A stretch of 64,000 nucleotides of DNA from assembly GCA_023955635.1 (NCBI GenBank), contig JAMXHR010000010.1:744001-808000 (forward strand). Direction: 5' to 3'. The position numbers and the translations under genes are program-made. The DNA is from Methanosarcina sp. ERenArc_MAG2. GTDB taxonomy: Archaea; Halobacteriota; Methanosarcinia; Methanosarcinales; Methanosarcinaceae. Below are positions 47,334-56,484 of the stretch, piece by piece (the first letter of the stretch is position 1; every line of letters begins with the position of its first letter). The notes under the pieces are model-generated. The model worked only from the letters and a program-made list of their open reading frames with translations. It made no database searches and was not told the origin of the DNA.

Positions 47334-48114
47334 CTTATCCACACCCTTTTATGATATGACTTTACAGAACATTCTGTTTACTTAATTTAAAATATGTACT
47401 TTATTTTATTTATTAATTAAAAGGACATGGATATTAGTAGGACTTATACACTAGAGGATCAAATTAGGCACATGAGGATTAAAGCTGAGGATACATAAGA
47501 TAAGAACATATCTTATGTACTTTTTATTATGCAATTTTATGTATTTAATGGCATTAAAATTTTTGAGGTAATATAATTATTTAGTTATCTGAAAACTTCA
47601 TTTCAGAAAGAAGTTTTCATATCGATTATGATATATATGAAAGTGGTATTATGAATGAATAGATTAAGAGTAATAGGGTTTCCTCTTAATCTTTGGGTTG
47701 GATCATAGGTAAGGACTTGAGAGTCGGGACTCAAATCCTTACCAACTACTTCTTAACTTATTTTCTGAAATATTAACTCTTTTTGTGCCGCAGATAGGTT
47801 GAAGTTATGCCATGTCACCTGGGGTCCTTTCTAACATCCTTGGTGGGATTTTCAGTGGAATATGATTCGTATTTAATACAGTATACGGAACTTTTGCTTT
47901 TACGGCTGTATCCAGTCTATATATTAAGGTAGGGGGCATTTTTTAGGATCATACGGAAGGTGGGAAAAGTTTGTGATAAATAATATCTTAAGGAGATATC
48001 TGGGGGAACTAGAATAGATAATTTCGAGTTTCAATTAATATTGGTTTCTTATTTATATTTCTATAGATATTATATCCTTAGAATACAAATCCCCAGACGA
48101 TACAATTTGAAATA
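47334..48114. other. long intergenic region with a strong hairpin
   Basis: About 780 bp without a gene. A degenerate MITE-like end AGGACTTATACAC is at 47441. GGTAAGGA-C-TTGAG (47708-47721) pairs with CTCAA-A-TCCTTACC (47730-47743) over an 8-base loop AGTCGGGA; this could be a small RNA or a terminator without a gene. Confidence 0.4.
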
Positions 48115-48215
48115 GATACTTTTTATAATTTTTCAGGATTTTTGATTGTTTACAGTCAATTGATAATGAAATTGATGATAAACTTTGGTGATTCCAGAAA
48201 ATATTAAAAAGTCTC
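48115..48215. repeat. 101-bp MITE (GAGACTTTTTA type), copy 2
   Basis: Ends GATACTTTTTATAAT and, inverted, GAGACTTTTTAATATT. Homologous along its length to the inverted copy at 16483-16582, but more diverged at one end and without a clean duplication. Confidence 0.75.
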
Positions 48216-48282
48216 TAAGAATATTCAATTGTATTAAGGATATTAAAATTTGTTTTGTGATACATTCAAGGGGTGGTTAAAC

Positions 48283-48513
48283 ATGGGCGAAGAACATTCA
48301 ATAGGAACACATTCTATGGATGATGGACCGATGGCTGAGATTTGGAAACTTCTGACTGAAGAACAGAAAAAGAAAGTTGCAGTAATGAAAATGGATATGA
48401 AAATACAATGGATGGAAACAAAAATAAATGAGATGCAAAAAATGATCGAGCTAAAGAAAAAGGCTATAGAGGACATTAAAAAGGTTCAGGAAATGATCAA
48501 ACAGGGGAAATAA
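48283..48513 (+). CDS. small helical protein of unknown function
   Basis: 76 residues from the ATG at 48283 (GGGGTGG upstream): MGEEHSIGTHSMDDGPMAEIWKLLTEEQKKKVAVMKMDMKIQWMETKINEMQKMIELKKKAIEDIKKVQEMIKQGK. Methionine- and histidine-containing head, then one long amphipathic helix. The Met/His content and the neighbouring cysteine-rich protein hint at metal handling, but this is only inference. Confidence 0.65.
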   Translation: MGEEHSIGTHSMDDGPMAEIWKLLTEEQKKKVAVMKMDMKIQWMETKINEMQKMIELKKKAIEDIKKVQEMIKQGK

Positions 48514-48584
48514 GTTCAACAGAATCAAAAGCGGTTTGAATCTAAGTTACATACTTTTTATCAGATATATTGGGGTGATATGAA

Positions 48585-48746
48585 ATGAATTGCAGTGAAT
48601 TAAAAGAGGGTCAGGTTCTTGTCTGCGAAGGATGCGGATTCGAACTTAAGGTAGCAAACGAATGTGGAGATGACAAATGCTCTAAAGATGTCTGCTGTAC
48701 TGGCAACATAAAATGTTGTGGAGAATCAATGAAATTAAAAGAATAA
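48585..48746 (+). CDS. small cysteine-rich metal-binding protein, 53 residues
   Basis: Too short for most gene finders. Reads MNCSELKEGQVLVCEGCGFELKVANECGDDKCSKDVCCTGNIKCCGESMKLKE, with ten cysteines in C, CxxC, C, C, CC, CC spacing. The first CEGCGFEL pair looks rubredoxin- or desulforedoxin-like; the rest looks metallothionein-like. GGGGTGAT precedes the ATG. It follows the helical Met-rich protein by 71 bases and is probably co-transcribed. Confidence 0.7.
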   Translation: MNCSELKEGQVLVCEGCGFELKVANECGDDKCSKDVCCTGNIKCCGESMKLKE

Positions 48747-49349
48747 GCCAGACAGACTAACAGTATTGGGACTTACGCAATTACCTGCAGAGTAGGCAAC
48801 TTTTGAATTTTCGTGATTTCTACACTAAGGCATATAGATGACGTGGGTAAAAAAGTGTAAGGTTAAAAAACAAATTCCTAATAACATATTTGATGTAAGT
48901 GTATGTCGTGCCAGTCTGTAGTATGCTAACATTAAACATAGTATTAAATACCTTAAAGTCGTATTTAGTATCGTACATAAGCGAACAAGCTAGACCTTTT
49001 AAACGGATTTTAAAACCGGTAGTCACTATCTCTAATGATGCCGGTTGAGACTAAAAGCCGACAATAGAAATAGGCTATCTTCACTCAAAAAAAGAACGGG
49101 ATTTCACAATCCTTCCCCCGTTCTTTTATTATATCCTGTTTTCCAGTTCCTGATGTTCCTTTTAATCTGTGACCTTTGCTAAGGACCGATAAGGCAAGAA
49201 ACAATTGCATTCCGGTAAATGTCACTGAAATGCATATACGCGGACGAGAAAAAGACAATTTAAAAAAATAATGAGGTTTTAGATACACCTCAAAAATTAA
49301 ATTTGGATCTTTAATAAAGTTTGATCCAATTACAAAAGAGCGTTTTAAT
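48747..49349. other. intergenic with terminator-like hairpin
   Basis: A lone MITE-type end GGGACTTACGCAATT is at 48769. AAAGAACGGG (49091-49100) pairs with CCCGTTCTTT (49117-49126) followed by TATT, a terminator-like hairpin. No gene recognised. Confidence 0.45.
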
Positions 49350-49619
49350 TTATAAGGCGAGGACGTTGTTTACAGGTCTATTTATTTCATAAAGACTCTG
49401 ACGTGGATCAATGAAATAAAAACGTTCCATTAAGATCTTTTCTTCCTTTAGCCTGTTTAGTGCATATCTGACTGTGCGTGAAGGAAGTATCGTTTCACGA
49501 ATAATCTCTTTTTGCGTCATCTGCCCTTTTGCCTTAAGGGTTTTAAATACCAACTTTGCCGACGGAGGCAGCTTTTCAAGTTTTTCGTAGCTGAGTTTTT
49601 CATAGCTGATATCATTCAA
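49350..49619 (-). CDS. winged-helix transcriptional regulator, 89 residues
   Basis: LPPSAKLVFKTLKAKGQMTQKEIIRETILPSRTVRYALNRLKEEKILMERFYFIDPRQSLYEI is a single winged helix of MarR-like type, with little else. Two copies of the palindrome ATTCACAATTGTGAAT lie about 310-350 bases upstream on its strand, next to a TATA-like TTAAAATATA. A pair of GC hairpins lies in the leader. It is a good candidate for the regulator that reads those palindromes (inference). Confidence 0.8.
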   Translation of the reverse strand: MNDISYEKLSYEKLEKLPPSAKLVFKTLKAKGQMTQKEIIRETILPSRTVRYALNRLKEEKILMERFYFIDPRQSLYEINRPVNNVLAL

Positions 49620-49639
49620 AGATTCATTTCAGTCGAATA

Positions 49640-49817
49640 CCCCGCTAGCTTGCTGCGGGGATGGAAAACTTCCCCGGTAACCGTTGATGATAATATTATT
49701 TATCAATCCCATTTTTCGATTGTTAACTTCTGCTAGAACTAAACCTATTAGGTTTATTGTCTTCTTTTACGGAATTTCGAGTGGTGGCGCGAACATACCC
49801 CGTTGCTTGCAGCGGGG
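49640..49817. repeat. pair of GC hairpins, IS200/IS605-like remnant
   Basis: TACCCCGCTAGCTTGCTGCGGGG (stem CCCCGC/GCGGGG, 49640-49660) and the related CCCCGTTGCTTGCAGCGGGG (49798-49817) stand 140 bp apart. Such paired hairpins mark IS200/IS605 ends and their non-autonomous derivatives; no transposase remains between them. Confidence 0.5.
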
Positions 49818-49927
49818 TGCGCCAGCGCAAATTTGATTTACGACAAAATCTTGTTTTGCTTCAGATTCTGGTCACTTAATCCCATATTTTTACCGTATAT
49901 GATTTTTCAATATTTCATCACCGAAAC

Positions 49928-49973
49928 ATTCACAATTGTGAATACGGGGAACCTTTAATTCACAATTGTGAAT
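49928..49973. promoter_or_regulatory. two copies of operator palindrome ATTCACAATTGTGAAT
   Basis: Perfect 16-bp palindromes at 49928-49943 and 49958-49973, centre to centre 30 bp (three helical turns, same face). The same sequence stands in the larE promoter at 20346-20361. A TATA-like element lies beside them on the minus strand. Confidence 0.7.
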
Positions 49974-50170
49974 GCCATATATTTTAAGTTATAAAAATGT
50001 TACGTCCCAGGTTCTGAAAAATTATCGTTTGATGACCATCTGCGAACAGCCTGTAAAATTTCAGTTGATAAAAACGTGAGCTGGAAAATAGACCTTGTGT
50101 AGAGAACAAGTTTTATGCTGATTTCTTACACAAAACTTTTGTCCTCTTACACAAATTTATCCGAAACTTA

Positions 50171-50218
50171 TATTTAATTTAATTTAATTTAATTTAATTT
50201 AATTTAATTTAATTTAAT
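50171..50218. repeat. pentanucleotide microsatellite (TTTAA)n
   Basis: About nine uninterrupted TTTAA units followed by an imperfect extension to 50242. It lies in the gap between the regulator and the coiled-coil gene; otherwise no gene is seen at 49974-50339. Confidence 0.8.
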
Positions 50219-50339
50219 CCATTTTAATTTAATTAAATTAAATCTGATATTATTTGCAAAAGATTCCTGTAAAGTCATTGTGATTGAATCCTGAGAAATA
50301 AAATGTAAAACTCTTATAATCTCTGGTTTTTATACTACT

Positions 50340-50695
50340 TTAAAAATTTGTGACTTTTGCATGTAATATTCTATTTTCTACCATTATTAGCCTGACCTCT
50401 GCATCCAGCAGTTTATCTATTGCTTCTTCTCTTTTGATCTCTGCTTTTCTTACCAGTTCTCCAATACTCTGGATCTGTGAATCTAATTTATTGCTGATTG
50501 TATCCAGTTTTTGGATTCGGTTTCTATAATCTTACTTTCTGCTAATTTCCTCAGATTGTCTGCGGACTTTATTATATCCTCGAAATATGTGATTTTTTCA
50601 GTTGCTATCTCGAGCTCTGCTTTTATTTTTTCAAACTCTTCTTCTTCGTTCTTTCTGTTGTGTACCTGTTTTTCGGTGTTTTGTTCTATATTCAA
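50340..50695 (-). CDS. coiled-coil protein, one-base frameshift
   Basis: TTG start after GGGAGGTT reads MNIEQNTEKQVHNRKNEEEEFEKIKAELEIATEKITYFEDIIKSADNLRKLAESKIIETESK; one added A at the run 50508-50512 lets it continue KLDTISNKLDSQIQSIGELVRKAEIKREEAIDKLLDAEVRLIMVENRILHAKVTNF. The restored 118-residue protein is an unbroken heptad-rich helix. Function unknown. Confidence 0.6.
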
Positions 50696-50799
50696 TTTAA
50701 TAACCTCCCTATTTCAACGGTATTATTATTACATACTCAAAAGTTTATAAATGTTTAGCTCTTTATAAATGATTACAATGTTAGTACTCGGTAGTATAC

Positions 50800-50977
50800 T
50801 CCTTTAAAGACCCATGCCTTGAGGGTTGCCTCGCGGCAGTTTGCTGCAGGAAGAAGGGTTGCCCACCCTGACACTGACGATTTCCGCAGATATCTTGACA
50901 TCCGTTGTAAAATTCAATCCGAAAAGCCATTTGCAGCAAATAAGGATTTGTGCCATAATCTGGTCACATATCTTTAG
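50800..50977 (+). pseudogene. possible gene fragment
   Basis: A frame without a start reads LRVASRQFAAGRRVAHPDTDDFRRYLDIRCKIQSEKPFAANKDLCHNLVTYL and ends with a stop. Its composition is coding-like and more GC-rich than the flanks. I do not recognise the family. It lies just inside the proposed inversion boundary. Confidence 0.3.
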
Positions 50978-51001
50978 AAAAAAATAGAGTTTATGATAAA
51001 A

Positions 51002-52710
51002 CCGACTTTCCGCAGATCTCTCCTCAAAAGTAGTATTTTTCACAATTTTTTCCCATCAACCTTATTATCTTGCCCTTAACTTCATCCATGTTGGCAATTT
51101 GAGTTACCACTTTTGAGTCCACTTCCATTTTTACTTCTGTAATCTCTCTCATCAGCATAAAAGCCCACTTCAATGTGGGCTTTTGAGTTTGTTTCTTTAC
51201 CTGGTCAGGTATTGTTTCCCCTGTTTCTTTTAGCCTTTCTCTTAGCTTCCATTCCGCTACCGAATAAACCATCAGAGTTAAGACCATTACCATTGAGAGA
51301 GCTTCAATTCTTTGAGGTTTTTTCAAATAAACTTCGGAAACCCTGAAACTTTTATCCTTTATGAACCTGAACCCTTTTTCCACCTTACTCTGGTTCTTGT
51401 AATGTTCCAGCATCTTTTCAGCATCAAGAGTGAGGCCATTGCTCGCGATTATAAACCTTCCCTGATACTCTTTTTCATTCAGTGCAATTTCTTCGTTCCT
51501 GACTGCTTTTGCATTTACAACATAGTGGATGATAAGCTTTTCATCCTTCTTTGGCCTTCCTCTCCTGCCGTTTTCCCTTGTTGAAACCGTGGAAATCTCT
51601 ACGGTTTCCAGCAAACAGTGCGGATTCTCTTTATTCCATCTTTCCAGGGCTGCTCTGGCATCCTCTTCACAGGCAAACTTTATCTTTTTTAGATCTTTGA
51701 GATCTTTCTGAGATTCCAGAACCTTCTTCTGGATTTTCATTTCAAAAGTAATGTCCTTTCTTTTCTGCATCTCAGTGGAGTGAACAACTACCCATTTTTG
51801 CTCGATACCACCATATTCAACAATAGTTTCATAAAATGAATAGCGTGAGTCCTCTCCCTGTTTGAACTCAAGATCAGAAATCAACAAATCTTTTGAAAGA
51901 TTTAGGGTTGAAGGGACACGAGTAATCCACTTCATGCCTTTTCTCATTGATTTGATGTTATTGTCAGAGTATAGAGCACTGTCAGCTATGTAATAAACAT
52001 CATCAGGGAAAGTTATGTTTTCCTGAAGCTTTTTCATTGCCTCAATTATGATTTCTTTGTCTGATGCATTACCAGAGTAAGCTTTTGCAAATAACGGGAT
52101 TCCATACTGATTTGTAATTATTCCAAGTCCAAAACGTTTCAGGTCATCTCTACCGTCTTTTGCATGACCGTATGTAATTTCGATGTCAAAACTGCCATCG
52201 ATATGTTTGTAGTCACCATAAACGCTAAAATTAGTAGTGTCACTTTGGAGAAGTTGAGTCTTGATGTTCATAATTTCCATCATTTTCAAGGCAAGTTTCA
52301 TGAAAAGTTGAGTAGAATCTGCTCCATATATCTCGTCAAGAGTTCGTCCTAAAACATCATCAGTAAGGTCAGACGCACTGATTCCTGAACCAAGTAGCCT
52401 TTCAACAGGAAGAGTTTCAAAGTACTGAGAGTACATATAAAGGCGACTGTCAGTGAAACCAAGACAGTTGAGAATCATCGCCTTTACTACAATAGAATGA
52501 GCTAACTTGTGCTGCCCAAGTTTGGGCAGCACTTCATCAATCACTTTTCCAATTTCAAGTTCATCATAAATACCAGAAACGATTCCATGATGATCAAGAG
52601 AACGTGTTGTAACAAACATAATGAATTCAGAGTCAAGATACGACATTTTAGATATTTATATATTAAGGAGGAAAATAGATAAATTAATCAGACATCTGCG
52701 GAAAGTCAGT
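51002..52710 (-). mobile_element. IS1634-family element, copy 2 (inverted)
   Basis: Mirror-image partner of the element at 8729-10436, almost identical, with the same ends (CCGACTTTCCGCAGATCTC on the left, CTGACTTTCCGCAGATGTC inverted on the right). Its right flank TTTCAA (52711-52716) completes the target duplication whose other half is beside copy 1. Confidence 0.92.
51024..52646 (-). CDS. IS1634-family DDE transposase
   Basis: 540 residues, intact; same acidic residues as copy 1 (SDTTNFS, ADSALYSD, EKGFRFIK). Differs from copy 1 at three positions: Met in KMMEIMNIK, Asp in ACEEDARAA, Gly in IASNGLTLD. Either copy could supply transposase for the MITE at 13667-14664. Confidence 0.95.
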   Translation of the reverse strand: MSYLDSEFIMFVTTRSLDHHGIVSGIYDELEIGKVIDEVLPKLGQHKLAHSIVVKAMILNCLGFTDSRLYMYSQYFETLPVERLLGSGISASDLTDDVLGRTLDEIYGADSTQLFMKLALKMMEIMNIKTQLLQSDTTNFSVYGDYKHIDGSFDIEITYGHAKDGRDDLKRFGLGIITNQYGIPLFAKAYSGNASDKEIIIEAMKKLQENITFPDDVYYIADSALYSDNNIKSMRKGMKWITRVPSTLNLSKDLLISDLEFKQGEDSRYSFYETIVEYGGIEQKWVVVHSTEMQKRKDITFEMKIQKKVLESQKDLKDLKKIKFACEEDARAALERWNKENPHCLLETVEISTVSTRENGRRGRPKKDEKLIIHYVVNAKAVRNEEIALNEKEYQGRFIIASNGLTLDAEKMLEHYKNQSKVEKGFRFIKDKSFRVSEVYLKKPQRIEALSMVMVLTLMVYSVAEWKLRERLKETGETIPDQVKKQTQKPTLKWAFMLMREITEVKMEVDSKVVTQIANMDEVKGKIIRLMGKNCEKYYF

Positions 52711-52919
52711 TTCAAAAAAACAAATATTGGTTGCAAATATTGCTTTTCCCTCCAGCTACTCCAGATAGGAACTCAACAGAATATTGTTGGAAAACGACAA
52801 GAGAAGATTTAACGTCAATAAAATCATTCAAGAATGTTAAAGTACTGAAGAAAGAACTGGATGAGTTTTGGGGGAAACATACATTCACACACAAAATGTC
52901 GCATTATTTAAAATGGTGA
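52711..52919 (+). pseudogene. IS630-family transposase, C-terminal half
   Basis: Begins FQKNKYWLQILLFPPATPDRNSTEYCWKTTREDLTSIKSF... and ends THKMSHYLKW. TEYCW carries the third catalytic acidic residue. Joined to the N-terminal half at 10437-11243 across TTTCAA it makes one continuous transposase (...KKAREFFQ + KNKYW...). The element's right end GGTGACTATATGT is at 52915-52927. Confidence 0.9.
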
Positions 52920-52922
52920 CTA

Positions 52923-54047
52923 TATGTCATCTCGGATAGTATTTTTATTGGAAATGATACCGTACTTGAAGGCGACCCCACAGCTGTGATCAAACTTAAA
53001 GAGAATGCAAGCTGGGTGAAAGAAAAACCTTTGATTACGCAAATAGACAGTGCAGAAAGTCACGATATTGTTAAAGGGTTTGAAATTGACGGAAACCATG
53101 ACAATAATAGTGAAATAGGAAACGGGAAAGGGTATTACAATCTAATCTACTTTGTTTATTCTAAAAACATATACGTTCACGATATGTATATGCATGACAG
53201 CCATGGAGATGGACTGAAAGTCTCAAGGAGTTCAAATATTAAGTTTTACAATAACACAGTGTACAAACCAGGACATGATGCTCTGTATGTTACCAATTCT
53301 TTAAAAGTGAAAGCCTGGAACAACAATATAACATGCAGAAATAGTGGTTTAAGGATCTACAATACTAACCATGTAAAATTTCATAACAATATCATCAGCT
53401 CCAATGGGGGAGGTGGAGCCGGAATTGAAGTCCAGAAATTCAATCCTCCAGTCACTATGGAAGTCCAGAAATCCAATCCCACAATCACTATGAATGATAT
53501 CGAAATCTGCAATAATTTGCTGTATGAGACCCATGCTGCAGGCGTCAGGATTACAGGTTACGGATCAGAGTATCCCAAATCTGCTGCAAAAGATGTATAT
53601 ATTCATCATAATAAGTTTTACAAAACCGGTACTAATGGGGGTGCAGCGTGGGCAGGGGGTATAGTGCTCAATGGTTTTCAAAGTACTCTTATAGAAAATA
53701 ATCTATTCGACGGCTGCTACGGTGCAGCTATTGCCCATAAAAAGGTTACTGAAGAATTTTCAGCCCCTGGCTCAGGATATACAACCATTGTAAAAAATAA
53801 TATAATAGTTAATACACAGCCCAGTCGTACAGCCGGAAAAGGGTATGCCGTATTCAATAATTTGAGCACGAATCATTCATTTATCCTGAAAAATAACTTC
53901 CTTTCAAACAACAGCGGTGGAAATTACATGTATGAGAGTTCCACATCGGACTTTGAGTTTGATCCTGGGTTTGTAGAAAAAGTAAGTAATAATGAGTCTA
54001 TGAAAGAATATTTCCCCTGGAGGGAAGCAATTTCTGCGGGACCTTAA
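52923..54047 (+). pseudogene. beta-helix surface protein truncated at its 5' end
   Basis: Reads in frame from the IS630 end: YVISDSIFIGNDTVLEGDPTAVIKLKENASW..., equal to the YVISDTIFIGNDSVLEGDPTAVIELEDNADW region of the paralogue at 25381-26847. The beta-helix then runs on (DMYMHDSHGDGLKVS, NVKAWNN-like turns, NDIEICNNLLYETHAAGVRI, SGYTTIVKNNIIVNTQPSR) to residue ~375. Signal and the first ~75 residues are missing, lost by the IS630 insertion. The end (FEFDPGFVEKVSNNESMKEYFP) departs from the paralogues and may also be damaged. Confidence 0.8.
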
Positions 54048-54333
54048 AGACCTTACCGGATAGATTGTATTTATGCGGGTGAAAATTTTTTCCCAAATCG
54101 AGTTGAAATATTCTCATTGCATAATACGAGAAACATATTCAATAAGTCTTTGAGTGGACAAAAAAGTCTTTTATCTGAACGAAATTACCTTGAAAATGTC
54201 CTGAACTGGACCACATCAACATTTTCGCTGCTTCGTCACGAACTTTTAGTTGCAAAAAAGTGTCTAACTGCAATTTTCTGGATATTAAAACGGTTTTAAT
54301 TTTATAATTCAACAAATTGAAAAATGTTAAAAA
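54048..54333. other. intergenic
   Basis: No gene recognised; a 60-codon frame at 54117 has no good start site or family. Confidence 0.35.
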
Positions 54334-54493
54334 CAGGCTGCCTCAAAACTCAAACCATTTCTACAATTGGATAATGAGCAACGTTGGCTTTAAATTCAAA
54401 TCATGAATTTTATGAAAATTCAAGTGTAAATTTACCTCATAGTAGAACGTTTTATCACAATTGTAGAAATGGTTTGAGTTTTGAGACAGCCTG
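54334..54493. repeat. 160-bp inverted-repeat element
   Basis: Arms of about 36 bp at 54334-54369 and 54458-54493, nearly perfect (one mismatch in CAGGCTG[C/T]CTCAAAACTC, then CAAACCATTTCTACAATTG). The interior is AT-rich and non-coding. Structure is that of a MITE; the arms are longer than those of any IS here. No clear target duplication. Confidence 0.75.
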
Positions 54494-54511
54494 AAAAGCT
54501 AATAAAATCTT

Positions 54512-55111
54512 TTATGTTTTTGCCCTGATCTTCCTGAAAACGTCCTTAAAAGCCAGTTTTTTTGCTTCCTTAATGGTGAAGCCGGCTTCTTTTATATTCT
54601 CCACTGTGTGGCGGGTCGTATGGTCCCCAAGCAGGAAAAATAGAATCGGATTGATGAAATCCTCAATGCGGGCAATAAAAGGGTAGCTGCTGTGCACATG
54701 CTCAAGGGCTATCAGCTCTCCTGAAGATTTAAGAACTCGCCTCATTTCTTTAAGGGCTTTCACGGGATCAGGAATTGTACAGAGGACAAAGGTTGTAACA
54801 ACATAATCGAAACTGTTGTCAGGAAACTCAAGGTGCTCGGCATCCATAAGATAAAGATTAATGTTGTTCATTTCCTTCGTTTTCTCCAGGGCTTTTTCAA
54901 GCATCCCTGTGCTCCTGTCGATTCCTGTTACCGAACATCCTGCCGGATAATATTTAAGATTCCTTCCGGTCCCCACCCCGACTTCCAGAACTTTTCCATT
55001 CAGGCCTGAAAGTGCCTCTTTTCTCCATGTCCGAAAAAAGAGAAGCTCCAGCGGTAAATCTATCAGCTCGTAGATGGATGCTATTCGGTTGTATTTTGAG
55101 GCTACGGACAT
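54512..55111 (-). CDS. SAM-dependent methyltransferase (UbiE/COQ5-like)
   Basis: 199 residues. Seen: SKYNRIASIYELID start, GKVLEVGVGTGRNLKYYP (SAM motif I), VTGIDRSTGMLEKAL, LMDAEHLEFPDNSFDYVVTTFVLCTIPDPVKALKEMRRVLKSSGELIALEHV, matching class I small-molecule or lipid methyltransferases. Substrate unknown. Lies between a MITE and an IS5 element, without operon partners. Confidence 0.88.
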   Translation of the reverse strand: MSVASKYNRIASIYELIDLPLELLFFRTWRKEALSGLNGKVLEVGVGTGRNLKYYPAGCSVTGIDRSTGMLEKALEKTKEMNNINLYLMDAEHLEFPDNSFDYVVTTFVLCTIPDPVKALKEMRRVLKSSGELIALEHVHSSYPFIARIEDFINPILFFLLGDHTTRHTVENIKEAGFTIKEAKKLAFKDVFRKIRAKT

Positions 55112-55345
55112 TAAATAAATTTACGCTTTCCTTCTCATTAGCTTTTCCGGATATCAGAGGAAACCGAATAAGAGCCTATCCGAAAAGTCCCGCTGCTCTA
55201 AATATTATCCATGCACATGCTAACTGAAGCATAGCAAGGTAATTCTCAACCTTTTTTCCCATCTTATAAGCAGCCTTCTGAATCTGTTTATCCAATAATG
55301 TATCCTTTCTACAACCCATCTTCTTGCCCTAAAACATGGTATCTG

Positions 55346-56484
55346 TAGGAGTTACGCAGTTGGCTCTTGACATATCGTTTTTAACAACTTCCCATCCATA
55401 CGAATTAATTTAATGTGTATATTGGGTTATTTAAATATGCTGTCACTGCCCCTCTCCGAATTTTCATCGTACTTTCGAACCAGGATATCCCCGTTTTGAT
55501 TCTTTGTAACTCCAGTCTAAGGAACGCTCTTAATGAGAACATTATATGTGCTCTTTGTGACTCTTCCTTTCTTGCCTGACATTTTTCGACCCCACAGAAC
55601 TGCTTTATTCCTCTGTGGTATTCCTCAATTTTCCATGACTTCTTTGCCAACTCTTCACGTTTTGATTCATCCATATCCTGTACATCTGTAACCCAGTGTT
55701 GCGTGTCTCCATCTTTTGAAACTATCCTAAACACCTTTACAAATCCATATGCTTTGAGATGAACCACAAGTCCTTTTGGAGGAATCTCTACTGTTTCAAG
55801 TGGCACATTTCCCTTCTTATCAGGATTTACCAAACGATTTTTCTTTAACCTTGTAAGGAAATGCCATTCTTTCTTCTTTATTGCTTTAAGGTTTTTCACA
55901 CTTGCGTACCATGTATCAAACAAAACAAATTCGGGATTAAAACCACGTTCTTCGGCTTTGTCAAGCATATCGCGGAAATGGTCATTCTTTGTTTTGTCGT
56001 CTTCATCAATGTTATAAATTCGAAAATCGATAGGTATAACAGTTGTACCGTCTGTCCAAACTAAGGTGACCAAACCTATCCCCTTTACAGCACGATGATG
56101 TTTTCCACTCCACATACGACGAACAAAAGCCATTTCTTTTGCGTATGGTTTATCTAATGTTGAATCGTCAATAATTAGAAAGCCTTCTTCAGGCTTAACA
56201 TGACTTTTTACTTCTTCCCATAATGCTTCTGTGTCTGGAGGTTGCCTTTGAAGGCAACGAGTGAAAGCATCGTGAGAAGGAGCATTAGCTACGATTGGAT
56301 AACATCTAGCAGCTTCAGTACAGCTGAAAACGTTAGATGCCGCAATGAGAAAATTAATGAAATCAATGTCAATACACTTAGGTGGGTTTATATCCATAAC
56401 TCCGTACGTTTTTGGGGAACTATGGAGATATTAGTATATTTTAAATGATATTACTTTTTCGGCATTTCAAATGCGTAAGTCCTA
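55346..56484 (-). mobile_element. IS4/IS701-like element, complete
   Basis: Ends TAGGACTTACGCATTTG and TAGGAGTTACGCAGTTG; exact 6-bp duplication TATCTG at 55340-55345 and 56485-56490. 1139 bp with one intact transposase gene. Its ends match the two 119-bp MITEs. Confidence 0.93.
55405..56397 (-). CDS. IS4/IS701-like DDE transposase
   Basis: 330 residues, intact. Likely catalytic residues: Asp in LIIDDSTLDKPYAKEM, Asp in FVLFDTWYASVKNLK, Glu in KIEEYHRGIKQFCGVEK, the last with the Y-R-E-K arrangement of the IS4 superfamily. A fragment of a near-identical gene is at 29723-30050. It can presumably act on the 119-bp MITEs in trans. Confidence 0.92.
   Translation of the reverse strand: MDINPPKCIDIDFINFLIAASNVFSCTEAARCYPIVANAPSHDAFTRCLQRQPPDTEALWEEVKSHVKPEEGFLIIDDSTLDKPYAKEMAFVRRMWSGKHHRAVKGIGLVTLVWTDGTTVIPIDFRIYNIDEDDKTKNDHFRDMLDKAEERGFNPEFVLFDTWYASVKNLKAIKKKEWHFLTRLKKNRLVNPDKKGNVPLETVEIPPKGLVVHLKAYGFVKVFRIVSKDGDTQHWVTDVQDMDESKREELAKKSWKIEEYHRGIKQFCGVEKCQARKEESQRAHIMFSLRAFLRLELQRIKTGISWFESTMKIRRGAVTAYLNNPIYTLN

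Noticed and set aside
47708..47743. tRNA-like reading of the stem-loop (GGGACTCAAATCC resembles a T arm)
   Set aside because: No acceptor stem, D arm or anticodon arm can be drawn around it.
50171..50242. CRISPR-like repetitiveness
   Set aside because: It is a simple TTTAA microsatellite without spacers; no cas genes are in the window.
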